64,000 bases of DNA from positions 18,461,685 to 18,525,684 of the forward strand of contig OX457044.1 in the NCBI GenBank assembly GCA_949752735.1, given 5' to 3'. Of this stretch, positions 1 to 14,705 are shown piece by piece (the first letter of the stretch is position 1; each line of letters opens with the position of its first letter). Below the pieces are notes generated by a model. It had not been told where the DNA came from. It worked only from the letters and a program-made list of their open reading frames with translations, and searched no databases. Both the position numbers and the translations under genes were made by a program. Source of the stretch: Lumbricus terrestris. Lineage: Eukaryota > Annelida > Clitellata > Crassiclitellata > Lumbricidae.

Positions 1-37
1 TAATCTTGATTGGTCTTTCAATAAATGATTGTGTTAT
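1..37 (+). mobile_element. 3' terminus of a non-LTR retrotransposon (copy 1)
   Basis: The first 37 bases are identical to 974-1010, where they end an element with a recognisable retroelement ORF. The segment contains an AATAAA signal and is followed at once by a (TAA)n tail. The rest of this copy lies left of the window. Confidence 0.6.
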
Positions 38-94
<57 letters not shown>

Positions 95-443
95 TCAAAT
101 TTAAACCGTTCAGCGTTTCAACTCGGTGGCCTTTCGAGGAACTTTAGCTGAGCCGGTCCCAGAGGATATAGGCCTATAATATTAGTTATTGCTTCCCTAT
201 TTTATTGTACTTCCTGTTTTGATGTTGTTCGTTGAAAATATTAAAAGGATAATAATAATATAAAAAATAAAAATAATAATAATAATAATAATAATAATAA
301 TTAATAATAATAATAATAGCAACAATAATAATAATAGCAACAAAAATAATAATAGCAATAATAATAATAATAATAATAATAGTTTATTATTATGTAATTA
401 TTATTATGTAAGTCCCTGAGGGATCATAAGTACCTCAGGGCAA

Positions 444-493
<50 letters not shown>

Positions 494-594
494 TAATAAT
501 AATATTAGCAATAATAATAATAGCAACAATAATAATAATAATAGCAATAATAATAATAATAGCAACAATAATAATACTAACAATAAATATATTG
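38..594. repeat. (TAA)n microsatellite complex
   Basis: Long imperfect TAA/ATA arrays at about 38-93, 247-385 and 445-585 are separated by short unique stretches. A small inverted repeat (CCCTGAGG ... CCTCAGGG) lies at about 412-440. ORFs here are isoleucine homopolymers and not genes. No gene is seen in 94-246. Confidence 0.9.
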
Positions 595-595
595 C

Positions 596-1010
596 CTGGG
601 ACTACACAGCCATCCACACATGTGCTGTCTCCTATACTTACATTTGTCTTCAGCGGTTTCCGGAGGTGCTGCTGAACACGCGGCGGATCGAAAGTGCAGC
701 AAGTACTCGACGCTTCCTGTCTCCCACGAGTTTGTGCCAATTGCAATCGAATCGTTAGGTCCAATCAATCGCGCGGGTCGCGAATTTTTATTGGAGTTGG
801 GCCGCCGTTGTGCCGCTGTTTCCGGCGATCCTAGGGAAACTGTCTATCTCTTTCAGAGACTTTCTATCTGCACGCAACGTTTTAATGCTGTTGCTTTTAG
901 AGGTTCTTTTGCAACCGGGGACGAGTACAATGCACTTTATGCTTGAACACTTTTCTGATTTTAGTATGGTTTTTAATCTTGATTGGTCTTTCAATAAATG
1001 ATTGTGTTAT
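596..1010 (+). pseudogene. C-terminal fragment of a non-LTR retrotransposon ORF with its 3' tail
   Basis: A frame at about 620-946 encodes a retroelement C-terminus with motifs HEFVPIAIESLGPI, GRRCAAVSGDPRETVYLFQR and SICTQRFNAVAFRGSF. Related fragments lie on the minus strand at 49,349-50,109 and about 25,385-25,600. The 3' end carries AATAAA and runs into (TAA)n. From family knowledge this is the tail of a reverse-transcriptase protein common in invertebrate genomes; I do not assign the clade. It is strongly 5'-truncated, as expected for target-primed insertion. Confidence 0.65.
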
Positions 1011-1170
<160 letters not shown>

Positions 1171-1254
1171 TAAAATCTCAAAATCACGTCACTACAGCTA
1201 CTGCTACAAACTATTATTGCAATAATTCGACGTTGTGTATTTCTGCAATTATAG

Positions 1255-3893
<2,639 letters not shown>

Positions 3894-5449
3894 TGCTTTG
3901 TGACCAGATTCAAAGAAGAAAGACGGAAATTTGGAGAAGATGGGACCTTCAGCGTTGCAATTTATTGCTATCTCCATGAAATGTAATCGGTTTATAAACG
4001 ATGATCACGAGTGAATCATATTTTATTAATTATAATATGCTTTTTGGCTGACTTTTTTCGGTTTCTATTAGTGCTTTTCTCTCTTGCAATCCTTATGCAA
4101 ACTGATCGCGAGAAATGTCTCCGCTGGTGAACCCAGAAATTGCTGGGTTGGTGTGAGAGAGGCCGGGTGAATAAGTAGGCTAAGGTTTGAGCTTGGATAA
4201 AACAAGTTTTAAAAGCTTATCTGGTTGTCGGCGCAGTACACAAACTTTTCTTAGTCTTATTTTTTCTTAGTTTCACGGATCACTGTGGCGAAATTCGACA
4301 AGGAAGATTTTCTAAATTCACAAGTGAATGATGCACATATTGAACGAAATACAACATGAACCTATGACCAGATTAGCGTCTGAATCAGCCACTGAAGTTC
4401 CCATATAGATCAACATCTGGCTACATGAAATTTTGGTTTGTCCTTGTAGCATCCAATACGCCATGTTCTAGGTTCCGAAGTTTGCATCGGCAACCAAATT
4501 TATATAAATCTCTATCCTTGACAAGAGATTCCGATGCTTTTCAAAGAACTGTAGGACGTCGCCTTTATAAAAAAATATATATACAGGTATAGTTGCATTA
4601 TAATTAGTAATTACTCGTGGCTGGTGTTTCAATGGACAGGACAGTCATTGGTTCGTTTCCGGTTGTATTCTAATTATAAGCGATTCACGACGTCTGCTTT
4701 TCTATATTCGGAATCAGATAATTATCATCTGAACTTTATTTCAATCTGCTTCAATAAACGGTTTGCATTAATTGCTGGTGCTGGTCACTTGTAAATCATT
4801 ACGACTGTAGGCAGTGGTTAAAATTCATCTGCATCTAAGTGTCTAGGTTTGTAGGCTATTTGTTTCAGGTTCAGACAAGAATTTATAGCGCAAACTACGT
4901 TGCTAGACCTATAGGCTACCCTGATAGAAGAATTAAAAGCCACTATTTTAACCCTCGAGAGCCACTGCCTGAAATTGGATACCTGCAAGCTGAAAAGGAT
5001 AGCTATAACCTATGCAGCTCATTCAATGCCTGTATGTCAGCGCTCGTGAATAAGCTGGTGTCCTGCGTATGGCTTTTGAGTGGCGCTTTAGACATTTGGA
5101 GATTACGATTACTGTGCTGAGCTCTGAAAAATTAAATCACACACACACAAAGATGGTTTACACGTAGTGTGGCTTTTGGTTACAATAATATGTATCATCT
5201 GAGTTGCTTTTAAAGCATTTTATAATTTATCGGCATAGCGAATCGCTGGTACGGTATACATCTCTAATAGATAATTCGCCAGACTGGCTCAGTTTTTAAA
5301 TTTGAAACCTCTACCTCGACAATCTTTCGATGAGCAAATGCGATAAAGTCGCTACGAACTATATGAAAAGTTGTCCAATGTTTTAATTTTTCATTTTAAC
5401 GCATTCGAGTCTTTCAGATCTTTAACCCGCATGCATGGTATAAGGCTAC
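3894..5449 (+). other. Granulin 3' flank, no further gene seen
   Basis: This is probably 3' UTR followed by intergenic DNA. An AATAAA lies at 4753-4758, which would give a long 3' UTR; nearer signals are not obvious. The ORF at 4839-5120 has no recognisable domain and I do not support it. Confidence 0.4.
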
Positions 5450-5880
5450 AAACTGCCTTCACTCCGCTATCTCCACTGTGCACTCCAAACTTGAATAGGC
5501 TACTGTAATACAATGCACCTCAAGTTTGAATAGAAAGTAAGCGTCTTCAACTAATCCTGCTCTCATTCTGAAGTCACGTCCTCGATGACTGAAAATACTT
5601 CCAACGTCTACTTCAAAATCCTATATAAAGCTACCCTATACAAACTCACCATAATGCTCAAAAAGGAAAGTACCTTCGCGAGCTTCTCCACCCAGCCACC
5701 CCACACTGCGAGATCCTTCTCCTGCCTTAAACCCTTTATCCCCGGGCCCCAGTCACTATTTGTTTTAAGTTTTCCAACCGATCCTTAGTCTACCCTATCC
5801 TCCGCGGCACCATGACTTTTGAACGACCTTCCTCTGAATTCCACAAATTCTCAGTTTCTTTACAAATAGGCCTATTTTAT
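5450..5880 (+). pseudogene. Decayed LINE (CR1/L2-like) reverse-transcriptase C-terminus
   Basis: Broken frames give fragments such as AISTVHSKLEYCN and, further on, an LNDLPLNSTNSQFLYK-like end. These match the order of motifs after the catalytic domain in CR1/L2-type LINE proteins. Several frameshifts and stops make it non-coding. Confidence 0.5.
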
Positions 5881-6357
5881 TATTCCGATGCCATGTGCCT
5901 CAGACACCTCTATACTTGTGACCTCACAAGTCACAACAGGCTTTCAACTGCAAATTGAATTCTCAGCTCAAGTAAAGGTCTACATTCCAACCCTAATCCA
6001 TACAATACTCTGTTTTCCAAACAGCAGCAACTTCAACGAGATCCGTCTTATTGCTGCTCTAGTATATAACAATCTGTTTCTATAATTTATAGGCTACTAT
6101 ATAGTATCTCTGACAACTGAACTCAGAGCTTCAATTGTCAACTCTGTCTCTCTCATGTAATCGATGCATGGATGCTAACTCGCCGATTGAACAATTTGCT
6201 AACTTGAGGCCATCGAGTTAGTCGAACCTATTATAATAGCGATATCTATAGCCAAGCCCAGTTATAAAACGGACTTGTTTGCAAAGGAATCGATGGGATT
6301 CGAATAACATTGGCCTATCTTGCAACCGTTCAAATTGCATGGTTGAATCTGCTGAGG

Positions 6358-6732
6358 CAATGGTTCCCAACCCGTGGCCAGCGGCACAACCAGGCCTAAA
6401 AATGGTCCTCATCTCTGAGAGAATTAGGGGAAATAATATTCCCCAAATTCATATATTTCCCCTAATCATATATCATATGAAAAAATTGACAATTTTGATA
6501 GAATAGGCTACATAACTATTTTCTATTACGGATTATTTTATTGTTACGTCTGTAAAGAACGGAAACTTCCCTTTTGACTCACTTATAAAAAAAATTGTAT
6601 GCTTTTAATTAATAAAATTTAACCCTGTGTCTCCTATATAATGTCCTTAAACTAAGAAAATGTGGCCACTGGCCATCTTGTCCTCCAACTTAGAAAAATC
6701 GGCCCTACAGTCAGAAAAGGTTGGAACCAATG
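6358..6732. mobile_element. hAT-type non-autonomous element (CAATGGTTCCCAACC termini)
   Basis: The termini CAATGGTTCCCAACC and GGTTGGAACCAATG are near-perfect inverted repeats. Flanks TGCTGAGG (6350-6357) and TGCTAAGG (6733-6740) are an 8-bp target duplication with one mismatch, the hAT signature. It is related to the element at 30,199-30,550. No transposase ORF. Confidence 0.75.
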
Positions 6733-6740
6733 TGCTAAGG

Positions 6741-7840
6741 TATTTCGCTATTTTTTCAATTGGAATATGTAACATGTAGGACTGTGTTGATAGAAGCCGG
6801 GTATTATTCAACAGAACAAACACTATATATGCATCATTCATGAAGCTTCTGCAACTGAACATTTGCTAAAAAAATTCCCAAAACTGGAGCGACATGATAC
6901 ATCAATTAATTAAAGCTGACTTTACTGATTGAAAAGCAGTTTTCATGTAGCTTAGTCATGCATGTTTAAATTTTTTTAGCATACTTCTTTCAGTAAGCCT
7001 ATCTCACAAACCGATGCAAATTCTCAGCCTATGTATTGTAGGCCCTTACTTATTTAAGCAAAAGTCCAGTTGAGTTCTGAATAGTGTGAAAATTTAATAT
7101 CCGACGCATAAGTCTACTAGAGGCCTCCGCGACCGAATGATAAGCCTCAGAGTATTACGAAGCATACAACAAGTCTAATCCAAACTTTATGAGTAGCAGA
7201 AGGCAACCGTAGGCTACAACTGAAACTGCGCATAAATGCTTCAATCTATAATAATTTATGAGCGCAATTGCTTATGCAGAGACTGCAGAGGCTAATGCTG
7301 GAATTCAGTAATTCAGTTCTGTTTCATGTGACATTCTTTTCAACGGTCTTGATATGTCTTAGAAGTAGGGACGAAATCCAATTTAGAATGGGCTTCAAAG
7401 CAGTTAGAAATCATGCTATGCCATAGGTATATCTATAGACAAGTTGAATATGATTGTCGTTCAATTCGTAGCTCTACTCATGCGACTTACAAACTTAGTT
7501 CTACTAAAATGCCTAATTTGTGCGAATAGCTTAATTAAATGTTGCGTATGATTAGAAATTCTACTGAAACACTCAAATCAAAGTTTAACGCCAAGGTTTT
7601 TTTTAAACCAACGTCAGGAACAAAACAAGTCATAAAAGTAAGCAAAAGACGTTAAGAGGAAAACTGTTTTCAAGAAACGTCAATTCAGTACACAAATTCT
7701 CAACACTGTATCTAACTCAAGATAGCTGTTCCAAGCTACAGACAACGCTACCCAACCAAGATACGACCATAATATTGTACTGCAGGCGTCGAACTATTTA
7801 ATACAAAGTATCTCCCGTCGTTAAAATTCCTTCCTGTGGT
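6741..7840. other. Intergenic, nothing recognised
   Basis: AT-rich DNA with no ORF, RNA gene or clear repeat that I can support. It is the 3' flank of the minus-strand F-box gene that ends at 7841. Confidence 0.5.
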
Positions 7841-8712
7841 CTATTCTTCTCTGAAACGGAAGACAAGTAAAACGCTGGTTCCAGTACTCGGATTTTGGCA
7901 AGTACCCACCATCTCATGCCTCTCGCGATTGTACTGCATATGGTATGGGATTAGCTGTCCCCTGTCCAGCGGTGGAACCTTGATATCCAGGAGATTAAAC
8001 TCAGAATCTAACAGCTCGAATTTGCACTGGGCGTATTGTATCAGAATTCTGCCGCCAATATCTGCTAAACAGCAAATGCCGCCTGAATTCAGTGGTGATC
8101 GATATTCGCGTATACTTCTCCCGGTCAAATCGATCTCCAGCAATTTCTTTTCGTGGTGGTCGCTTGTGAAATCCAACACGAGGTTTCCATCCGATTTCTG
8201 AATCACGCGCCAAACATATCTCAACCCATAAGCAGCCGGGGACAACCTGATCTTATGCTGGACGGAGCCTTCCGCATCGAATATGCCTACAACGCTAGGT
8301 TTCGGACTATGTTGCCTTGCAAGGATCAATAGGTTACCACTGGGTGACAGAGACATTGGACCAATATCAGAAGTTGGAAGCCTCGGATTCTTAATCAACG
8401 GCGACACCTTGAACTGACGCTTATCTTTCGCAACGCGTTGGACGTAAAGACCAGCAGCATTCGTTTCCACATACAGCAGGTACACGCAGTTTGACACGCT
8501 ACAAGCTGCCATCTGTCTTGGACAAGTTTCTGATAGCGGGATGACATCCCTCACCATCGCCATGTTGTAGCCGTAGACATTGATCGCGTGGCTGTGTTTC
8601 TCGTCGTGTAGTCTGAACAGCATGAACAGCTCGTCGTTCATTGACGTCAGTTGAATGACGCTTAACTTGATCTGACGCTGACGCAATATTTCCAAACAAA
8701 CCGAACGCTGAG
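7841..8712 (-). CDS. F-box gene A, propeller-like terminal exon
   Basis: Acceptor TTTACGTGTAG, then CT completes a codon opened by the previous exon, reading A-QRSVCLEILRQ. The frame stays open to a stop at 7841-7843. It aligns over its length with 24,932-24,082; the best-kept block is DVIPL...ACSVSNC(V/I)YLLY. Confidence 0.75.
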
Positions 8713-9461
8713 CTACACGTAAATAAAAACAACTGCTCTGTTCACTGGGCATTAAAGGTCCAATCATGTAGCAAACCGTCGCGATGCAACGATGGCGACA
8801 TGACAAGATACATGAGATGACATGTTCTACCTACTGTTTATCTATAACTTATTGGTTCTTAGCAAATTTCTACGCGCTAAAACACTAATGATAGGTCTAC
8901 TAATGATGAACAAAAGTCAAATTGAGAAATTTACATTAGGAAAACCATGAAAAAGCCCGTGTTCTTAGCTTCTTGCTTGGCCTTTTTCAAGCACTTGCTA
9001 TAAGTTTTTCACGTGACCATTTTATTTTGCCCCTCTTGCACAAAATGTCTGCGGATTCCCATGGTTGAGGCTAGGAAAATAAAGTTATCAACACTTTGTA
9101 CCAGGGCTACCTCAGCGTTAGCCAATTAGACAGTCAGTTACGGTACTCAAAAGGACAGAATTCACTTACACCGATTTCATCCGTCGCATAGCCTATGCAT
9201 GTTAGACCTAGGCTATATAAAAGATGTACGTGATGTGAATTTCACGAACTCACCAGTGGCGTCCAGAGCTCGGTGAACTTCATTTCGAAAGAATTTGGTC
9301 GCAAGGATGCTGCACCATTGCGAGCAGACGGTTCTAAGTCTGTTCACAACCACATCAACCTTTTCTCTCCACACACATTTGGACAGCTTCATAGCTTGCA
9401 CTTCCATCGCAACCACCTTAACAAGGATGCACTCAATTAGCTCCATCGGAAGATCATGTAG
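7841..9461 (-). CDS. F-box / propeller-like protein gene A (exons 9461-9254, 8712-7841)
   Basis: On the minus strand, an exon starting LHDLPMELIECILVKV splices in phase 1 to a long terminal exon. The first exon is F-box-like: the leading L-P-x-E-L-I, then Arg/Val-rich helices and a Trp about 40 residues on (QWCSILATKFFRNEVHRAL). F-box proteins are adaptors joining Skp1-Cul1 ubiquitin ligases to substrates. The terminal exon (about 290 residues) repeats blade-like strands such as NVYGYNMAMVRDVIPL, ACSVSNCVYLLY and VVGIFDAEGSVQHKIRLS, which I read as a NHL/TolB-like beta-propeller by inference. The exact donor GTGAGT at 9253 and acceptor ACGTGTAG fit, and the exon phase (208 nt, phase 1) equals that of paralogue B. 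The exon holding the start codon is not found. Substrate unknown. Confidence 0.7.
9020..9061 (-). repeat. Fragment of a hAT-like terminus (CCGCAGA...TTGCAAGAGGGGC)
   Basis: Reverse strand CATGGGAATCCGCAGACATT and then a GCAAGAGGGGCAAAAT run resembles 16,808-16,850 and the end at about 21,275-21,315. Only one end is visible in gene A's intron. Confidence 0.4.
9254..9461 (-). CDS. F-box gene A, F-box exon
   Basis: A 208-nt exon between acceptor TGCTTGTAG and donor GTGAGT. It encodes an F-box-like LHDLPMELIECILVKV start. The paralogous exon at 26,084-25,877 has the same length and phase. Confidence 0.7.
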
Positions 9462-9494
9462 CTACAAGCAAACGGTAATTTTAAAAGACGTCAC

Positions 9495-9635
9495 CATTGT
9501 GAAAATTGTGGAAAAATAGCTGAGGGTTGGACTATGATCCACTTGGAATTGGAGTGTAGAAACAGACTTTACTATAGAGCTCTAATAAAGACTGGGGTTG
9601 AAACTCCACCCCAAACCCCGGCAATTCTCACCCTG
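9495..9635 (+). mobile_element. H1 MITE copy 1 (hAT-type, 141 bp)
   Basis: It starts CATTGTGAAAATTGTGG and ends GGCAATTCTCACCCTG. Target duplication GACGTCAC (9487-9494) / GATGTCAC (9636-9643). It shares sequence with copies at 14,401, 27,446, 40,233 and 40,591. The corresponding place in paralogous block B (about 26,100-26,125) lacks it. Confidence 0.85.
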
Positions 9636-9761
9636 GATGTCACATCTACTTGATCGCATTAGGACCGCCAAGAGGGGCAGGGTCCATCCGTGACGCGTCC
9701 TACTGGTAATTATTTTTACAGCCGTTTCTAGGAAGTGGAAAACTTATGAGTCAGCCTTATG

Positions 9762-9852
9762 AAGATAGCTGCAGGTTTCGAACCCGCGCCCCTATCATCG
9801 CCTCAGCGTGTTTCCATTCGACTACCTTCCCTTCCCTCTGGCTGAGATCGCT
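9762..9852 (-). repeat. tRNA-like segment in duplication block A
   Basis: On the minus strand GGTAGTCGAATGG resembles an A box and GGGTTCGAAACC a B box, followed on the other side by a tract conserved in block B (26,228-26,337). It could be an old SINE head or tRNA pseudogene that predates the duplication. I could not fold a full cloverleaf. Confidence 0.35.
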
Positions 9853-10891
9853 ATCGTGTGTGTAGTATCACAACTGTTACAGTCTAGGCAGTGACGGTGG
9901 TGACCAGTGTTCAAGCTAATCCCTCTGCCTTGGATGGGGAATTAAGGTTTATGGTGGGGACCGTGTGGGTAGGGTGGGGGAAACGGCTGTTTTGGGGGCA
10001 GACAGCAACCGCTGAGCTGAACACCGGTGACACCAATTCGGGTAGAAAATTCTATACTGTTAAAGCTGATTATTCTTTTCAGTACATCAATGATGCGCTG
10101 TCGAATTAAAATTATGTAAGTTAAAAGCTGCCGAAATATTCTGGGGAGTGGTGTTACGTGTACTATTTATTGGGAGGAGAATGGTATGTATATACACACG
10201 TAAACTGTAACTCTCGAATTTTCCCTGGGAAATAGGAACTTCAACACCCCCCCTTCCAAAAGACGTCTATATTAAACACTGGGTTGTGACGCATTTAGAC
10301 AGAAATTTCTGCCTTCATGTCCTAATCTTTTGAACACGCCAATTAGCCAATAGACCTTATAATCTTTACAAATTTATAATATCGTGCTTAATGCTTATAA
10401 AATACATAGCCATCTGGCTAGAGAAAGAGCATGCATGGAGAATGTTTGTTCATAATCAAAACTATTCTAGTGGAGCACAAAAACTCAGATCCTGCATGCA
10501 TTTTAACGCTACATGTGTTTCTTACCGTAGTGTCATTCAATGAGGCGAGTTTTTTACGTTTAGCGTTGCCTTCGGGCTGGCCTACTGCTACAATGCAAAA
10601 GATAAGTTTTTCAATAAACTCCACGTGCAATAATTAGAATCAATTACTACAGTAGGCATGTGTGTAATATACTAGGCTCTAATGATCATGCAGGTTGTTT
10701 CGCCTGTTTTGTCTAAGCACAAAAAACATTTAAAACATGTGGCCTACGAAAAACTCAACCATAATGTGTTAGGTATAACCATACTGTCAATTTATTGTGT
10801 TTTGCATGTTTATTAAATAGACAAATACGACTACAATGGCTTAAGCTCTATAGGCCTGTATAACTGTGCCCAGAAATCAGGATTTGATAGG

Positions 10892-10991
10892 CGTCACAGA
10901 TTTGTCACGATGCATTATGTTACATTTTGTCATTTTTCGTGTAGACCATAGATATAATAATTTTATGGTGTAGACCTGTTCATTAATTTAT
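10892..10991 (+). repeat. 100-bp direct repeat, unit 1
   Basis: It is the same as 11,290-11,389 except for one base. It starts CGTCACAGATTTGTCACGAT and ends near CATTAATTTA. It lies upstream (in gene sense) of F-box gene A and I do not see it in block B. Confidence 0.9.
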
Positions 10992-11289
10992 TCAGTTGAA
11001 GTTCTTTTCCTGGACATGGCGTCGTGCAAGATCAACAGTCTTAGCTTAAGATGCGCCTCTTATCGCAATCAACATTAATATCGCAACAAAAACCAATCGG
11101 TCGTCGCTAAATTCCGACTGAGCAAATCGAAATAAAGCAAACTCAAGTGCGATTGCAAAAGTAGAGCGGCTATACGAGAAAGATTTTAAGCGAATTATAG
11201 GAATTATTGAAATAATCGATAGGAAATTTTCAAATTTGCAATCGAAGATTGAAGCTTAACTGAATAATGACGTCTTGAATTCATTATGA

Positions 11290-11389
11290 CGTCACAGATT
11301 TGTCACGATGCATTATGTTACATTTTGTCATTTTTCGTGTAGACCATAGATATAATAATTTTATGGTGTAGACCTGTTCGTTAATTTAT
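11290..11389 (+). repeat. 100-bp direct repeat, unit 2
   Basis: Second copy of 10,892-10,991, 398 bases further on, with one mismatch near its right end. Confidence 0.9.
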
Positions 11390-11394
11390 CTATC

Positions 11395-11750
11395 CACCTA
11401 TGCGGAATTTCTATAGCGCTCCTTAAAAAGCCATTTAGAGTCGCTCCCAAGCCGCAACCTAGGCACAGCTACAGCCTACAGGCGAAAGTCGAATAGGCCT
11501 AGTTTATAAAAGGGGTTAGACAAGTTCCGCGGAAGGGAACGCAGGCCAAAGGTGATCCTATTCAAAACAGAGACTCACAATCGAAAAAGCCTGGTGGTTG
11601 CGCGCGTTCCGCGGAAGGGAACGGAGGCTATGTAGTAGTAGTTATCCACATAGTGACATAGGCTAGTCGTCACATTCGTTCATTCATTTCGATAATTATA
11701 TAGCGCCTCTTCAAGAATCTACTCAGAGGCGCTCCCAGATCAGCTACAGC
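11395..11750 (-). mobile_element. Two LINE/SINE 3'-tail fragments
   Basis: Minus-strand tails of the form GGGAGCGCCTCTGAGTAGAT... GAGGCGCTATATAAT lie at about 11,405-11,455 and 11,680-11,745; the second keeps a (GAAT)n end. They match the 3' end of the LINE at 15,484-16,805. Confidence 0.55.
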
Positions 11751-11940
11751 TAGTACATAAGACTTGAGCAACTTATAAAAAGCAGATGAATTTAGTCTAA
11801 GCGTAGGCTAAGTCGCAAGGTTAGTCGTCGCATTCGTAGTATATTCGACGTCGTTGCCCTAGTTAGGCGTATACATGTAGTAGTCATCGCAGTCGTAGCA
11901 AAGATCTTTGGTCGTAGTATACTAGTGGCAGTAGCTGTTG

Positions 11941-12240
<300 letters not shown>

Positions 12241-12479
12241 AGTAGTGATAATGGTAGTGGCAGTGGCAGTGGTACGTAGTACCGTAGTAGTAACCTGAAC
12301 CCCCAGAAATATGCATCCACCTACCCCAAGCAGGGACAAGCAAGATTAAACTGGAAGTTGCAGTACAGTAATAGCAGCCAGCAGCAGTTGTAGCAGCAGC
12401 AGTGATAGCTAGGCCTATATTTGCGGTAGGCCTTTTGCAACCGACGATGGGTCTTGCATCAACGAAAATTTGGCCTATT

Positions 12480-12800
12480 GTGAATTTGTGGTCGTAAGCT
12501 CGAAATTTCTACAGCGCCCACAAAAGCTAAGTCGCTGGAACCAGCTTATCACAGGCGCTCTGTCAAAACAAAATCGATATGCAGGGGTCAAGATGGGGAG
12601 AGTCAGGCGAGAAGCTTCAAGCTATACATAATGTAATGTAATGTAAATGTAAATCTTCGAGAATTTCTTAGCGCCCACAAAAGCCACGTCAGGGAAACCA
12701 GCTTATTCACCGGCGCTATATCAAATCAAGTCCGTAATAGCCAGAGCTGCCGTTTTCTTTCCGGTGCCAGGTCAAAATCCGGGGAGGTCAAGAGAGGAGA
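12480..12800 (-). mobile_element. LINE 3' tails of the (TTACAT)n family
   Basis: Two adjacent minus-strand tails contain TTTTGTGGGCGCT and end in ATTTACATTACATT. The same tail in plus orientation is at about 29,485-29,575, and the CACTTGATTTGATATAGC segment is shared with about 29,310-29,340. Confidence 0.55.
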
Positions 12801-14374
12801 CAGCGTGGTGACATACGGCTATGGTGGATGATGTCTGGAGTTTAAAGTGCCTGGGAGGTAGGGAGAAGTGGAGGAATGGGGATAGGAATCCTTTCCCCAT
12901 TCCCTGCTTTTTTGCATATCCTATCAGGATAGGCTATGTGAAAAAGTCGTGTTTCGAGTTTCGAGTGAAATAGGTCTACCTGTGGAGAAATAGCAAGAGG
13001 TGGTCTTGCCCTGCCGCCTTACTTATGATTATTTTGTAGCCTATGGTTGGTGTAGCTGAACCCCGACACCGATAATGACTGATTGCAATCTGCCAGTGCC
13101 AGTCCCCTGCCTGGATAGAGGAGGAGGGGCACTGCCGCACGAATCGTCATTGATACTGTTATGGCAGCGTCATTAAACAGTTCAGCAGCTACTTGGTGTA
13201 TTTCCAATAGTCCACCTAGCGAGTGGTTTGAAAATCAGACAACAGATCCTGAATAATATAACATAATATACCAATCATTTTTAAATCACCACACCTTTTG
13301 TTGTGATTTTTTAGTAAAGTAATAAATGTGTCAATATCACATATCTCAATTAATATTGTTTCAGTATATCATATCAAAGCTTAGTTGAAATTCCCAAACA
13401 TCGCAAATATGTAGTGCATTGGACACCCGTTTTATGTGAGCCCATAGCATTCAAATGTTTTTTGGAAAGGATAAATTTTTACTAAAATTACCTTACCTTA
13501 CCTTACAAAATTTGTGCAGGGAGGCGAGTCAATCGCTTCTCAAATTAAAAAAATTAAATGAAAAATAACTGTAAGATGACCTTGAAGATTGGGTTGTTGC
13601 CAAGCAGGAATAGAGACATTGCCTGCATAATTATGTCGGCTAAGTATTCTCACATCAGTAATGAGGTGATTCATTAAGCTGCAAAATTATATGATCAAGC
13701 CATTCGAACCTGACTTCTGAAGTTCAGAAGTGTACAATGAAACCGGGCAAGAAATAAGAACCATAAATGTCTTTCTTTTGCCTAACCCGTTTTATGCCTA
13801 CAACTTCAGTGAACTATTTGAAGATTGCATTCGGTGTTAAGTTTATGCACGAAGTTACAAATTACTTGATCTTCACATGCTTAACTAACACTGAATGACC
13901 GTTACTTAAGATGACTTTTTCAATACGTTTCTTTGTTAGTTTCTATATCTCTTTATGTACCCATGTGCGGTGTGTCACTTGGTTTTGTGATTAAACGAAT
14001 ATCTTTATATATATATATATATATATATATACTTTTATACTTATACTTTATTGATCATCGTATAGGCTACATCGTATACATGTATATGCTTATATAGGCC
14101 TACTTACAATATCAACTATCACTATACTAATCACTCAACCATATTCTACAGCATCACGTGACCAACTTCCACTGCTAACACCACTCAACCATAGCTGGAA
14201 CCACTCAAGTAATTTCCACTGGTTAAGTGGTAACTGTGGTAATTGATTATGTGGTGCCAATGAGTGGTGATTGTTGTAGGTATGCTAAACAAAGTAATCA
14301 ACAGCCTGCAAAGCCTAGAGAACTTATAGGGCTTCACACAAGACAAGTTAGATAATTTACATAGTGCAGAGTCG
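12801..14374. other. Intergenic, nothing recognised except a short (TA)n
   Basis: No supported ORF. A short CCTTA repeat lies at about 13,490-13,506 and a TA microsatellite at about 14,007-14,031. Confidence 0.5.
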
Positions 14375-14377
14375 TGC

Positions 14378-14705
14378 TTTTTCTGTGGTTGGCCCGGTGG
14401 CAGGGTGAGAATTGCCGTGGGTTTGGGGGGGTTTCGACCCCCCAGTCTTTCTTAGAGCCCCATGTTAAAGTATGTTTTTTACACCCCAATTCCAAGTGGA
14501 TAATGGTCCAACCCCCCAGTTATTATTTCACATTTCTCACACCGCCCGGTGGTATGGATGCCCTCCCACTTGAGCTGCGCCTGTTCCCTAGACCACTCTC
14601 TGACACATTCTATAAGCACTTAAAAACTGTTCTGTTTGGCCGTGCTGGAGTCGGGAGCGCTTCTGAGTAGTTTCCTTGAAGAGGCGCTATATAAATATAG
14701 ATATT
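14378..14705 (+). pseudogene. LINE C-terminal/3' fragment split by a MITE
   Basis: Right of the MITE the plus frame reads PLELRLFPRPLSDTFYKHLK and then LFGRAGVGSASE-stop, the usual end of this LINE family, followed by GAAGAGGCGCTATATAAATA. Left of the MITE, TCTGTGGTTGGCCCGGTGG continues it. A paralogous fragment at 61,363-61,520 runs through the same point without interruption. Confidence 0.75.
14401..14544 (-). mobile_element. H1 MITE copy 2, nested in a LINE fragment
   Basis: Termini CAGGGTGAGAATTGCC and CATTTCTCACACCG. Exact 8-bp target duplication CCCGGTGG at 14,393-14,400 and 14,545-14,552. The LINE paralogue at 61,373-61,385 shows the empty CCCGGTGG site. Confidence 0.92.

Larger units (their letters stand above)
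7841..11270. repeat. Segmental duplication, block A
   Basis: Exons, introns and 5' flank align patchily with block B (24,082-27,990). Matching landmarks include GGGTCCATCCGTGAC (about 9,680 / 26,158), TGGTGACCAGTGTTCAA (about 9,898 / 26,366), CTTTCAATAAACTCCACRTG (about 10,607 / 27,073) and TTTCAAATWTGCAATCGAAG (about 11,230 / 27,970). Divergence is clear, so the event is not recent. Confidence 0.8.
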
